Program-made: the position numbers and the translations under genes
From: CAYRUP01 sp964578975
GTDB taxonomy: Bacteria; Pseudomonadota; Gammaproteobacteria; DSM-16500
Assembly: GCA_964578975.1 (NCBI GenBank)
Contig: CAZOFA010000060.1
Coordinates: 1 to 15,252 of the forward strand
Length of the DNA stretch: 15,252 nucleotides
Direction: 5' to 3'
Shown: positions 15,055 through 15,252 of the stretch, piece after piece
Layout of the letters: every line of letters begins with the position of its first letter
Numbering within the stretch: position 1 is the first letter of the stretch
Notes under the pieces: model-generated
What the model saw: the letters and a program-made list of their open reading frames with translations, nothing else
What the model was told of the DNA's origin: nothing
Databases searched by the model: none

Positions 15055-15127
15055 AAACCACTCCTCTTTTTTAGATATCTTCTATTTTATCTTAAAAAAG
15101 GGAGCATTTATTTGATCTAGTTCATTT

Positions 15128-15133
15128 ATTATA
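15128..15133 (-). promoter_or_regulatory. Possible -10 element for the second YkuD gene
   Basis: TATAAT is read on the minus strand about 74 bases before the ATG of the gene ending at 14506. No convincing -35 is seen. The interval from 15055 to here holds the ribosome site and nothing else recognisable. Confidence 0.3.
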
Positions 15134-15162
15134 CAATTCAATTGGTTAGAATTATGCCAAAG

Positions 15163-15180
15163 GCCATTCCTGCGAAGGCG
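15163..15180. repeat. Partial arm related to repeat B
   Basis: Eighteen bases (GCCATTCCTGCGAAGGCG) match the left arm of repeat B at 6736-6753 with three differences. The sequence then degrades into unreliable bases, so the rest of the element cannot be seen. A contig ending inside a dispersed repeat is what assembly breaks usually look like. Confidence 0.5.
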
Positions 15181-15185
15181 CTGCT

Positions 15186-15252
15186 GTCCGATCTCTGCAC
15201 ACGTCGTCTCCGGGGGGGGGGGTGCGGGGGCCCCCGCCCCCACGCCACACGA
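15186..15252. other. Probable adapter remnant and low-quality contig end
   Basis: The last bases carry an 11-base-scale G run and C runs foreign to this AT-rich genome. Just before them are CCGATCT and GCACACGTC (15197-15205); from memory both match parts of common Illumina adapters, and poly-G is typical of two-colour sequencing. I treat it as non-genomic. Confidence 0.65.

Overview
The window reads as an AT-rich gammaproteobacterial chromosome fragment, probably from an intracellular or host-associated lineage of the Legionellales/Coxiellales type. This placement is an inference. It rests on an F-box-like protein, unknown proteins with the look of secreted effectors, a biotin-uptake BioY gene, two EnhA-like YkuD lipoproteins, and scattered palindromic repeats of a kind common in such genomes. 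No rRNA, tRNA, CRISPR array, transposase or phage gene is visible. The sequence is a scaffold: a run of 10 N lies at 5173-5182 inside about 200 bp of untrustworthy homopolymer-rich sequence, and the last ~65 bp look like adapter or low-quality read ends.

Layout. 1-55 is half of a palindromic repeat, followed by a large polytopic membrane protein of GT-C glycosyltransferase type (108-1916). Convergent with it and overlapping by 12 bp is a minus-strand pair: an exported cupin (4078-3632) followed after 17 bp by a 569-residue protein with an N-terminal F-box-like motif (3614-1905). A phosphotransferase-like kinase gene (4106-5071) diverges from the cupin and runs up to the bad-sequence gap. After the gap comes a 426-residue unknown protein (5447-6727), closed by a palindromic repeat at 6735-6819.

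The minus-strand block 9201-6836 holds corA (Mg/Co channel), a small four-cysteine exported protein, bioY, and a cysteine-rich DUF1284 gene that overlaps the end of bioY. Divergent from corA is a CNNM/CorC-type CBS-domain transporter gene (9280-10596), so two cation-transport families share a 78-bp intergenic space.

From 10600 on are a DUF4337 membrane protein (with a palindromic repeat in its probable leader), a YkuD/L,D-transpeptidase lipoprotein, another repeat, a LolC/LolE-type lipoprotein-release permease without a neighbouring lolD, a minus-strand membrane protein of unknown function with a polar tail, and a second YkuD lipoprotein paralogous to the first in the opposite orientation. 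The last 2.7 kb therefore hold two predicted outer-membrane lipoproteins around a lipoprotein-sorting permease.

No clearly new multi-gene system can be demonstrated. The most promising points are the cupin/F-box operon, the inverted YkuD lipoprotein pair with a conserved start region, the repeats placed where they could supply promoter, leader or terminator elements, and the two unknown effector-like proteins.
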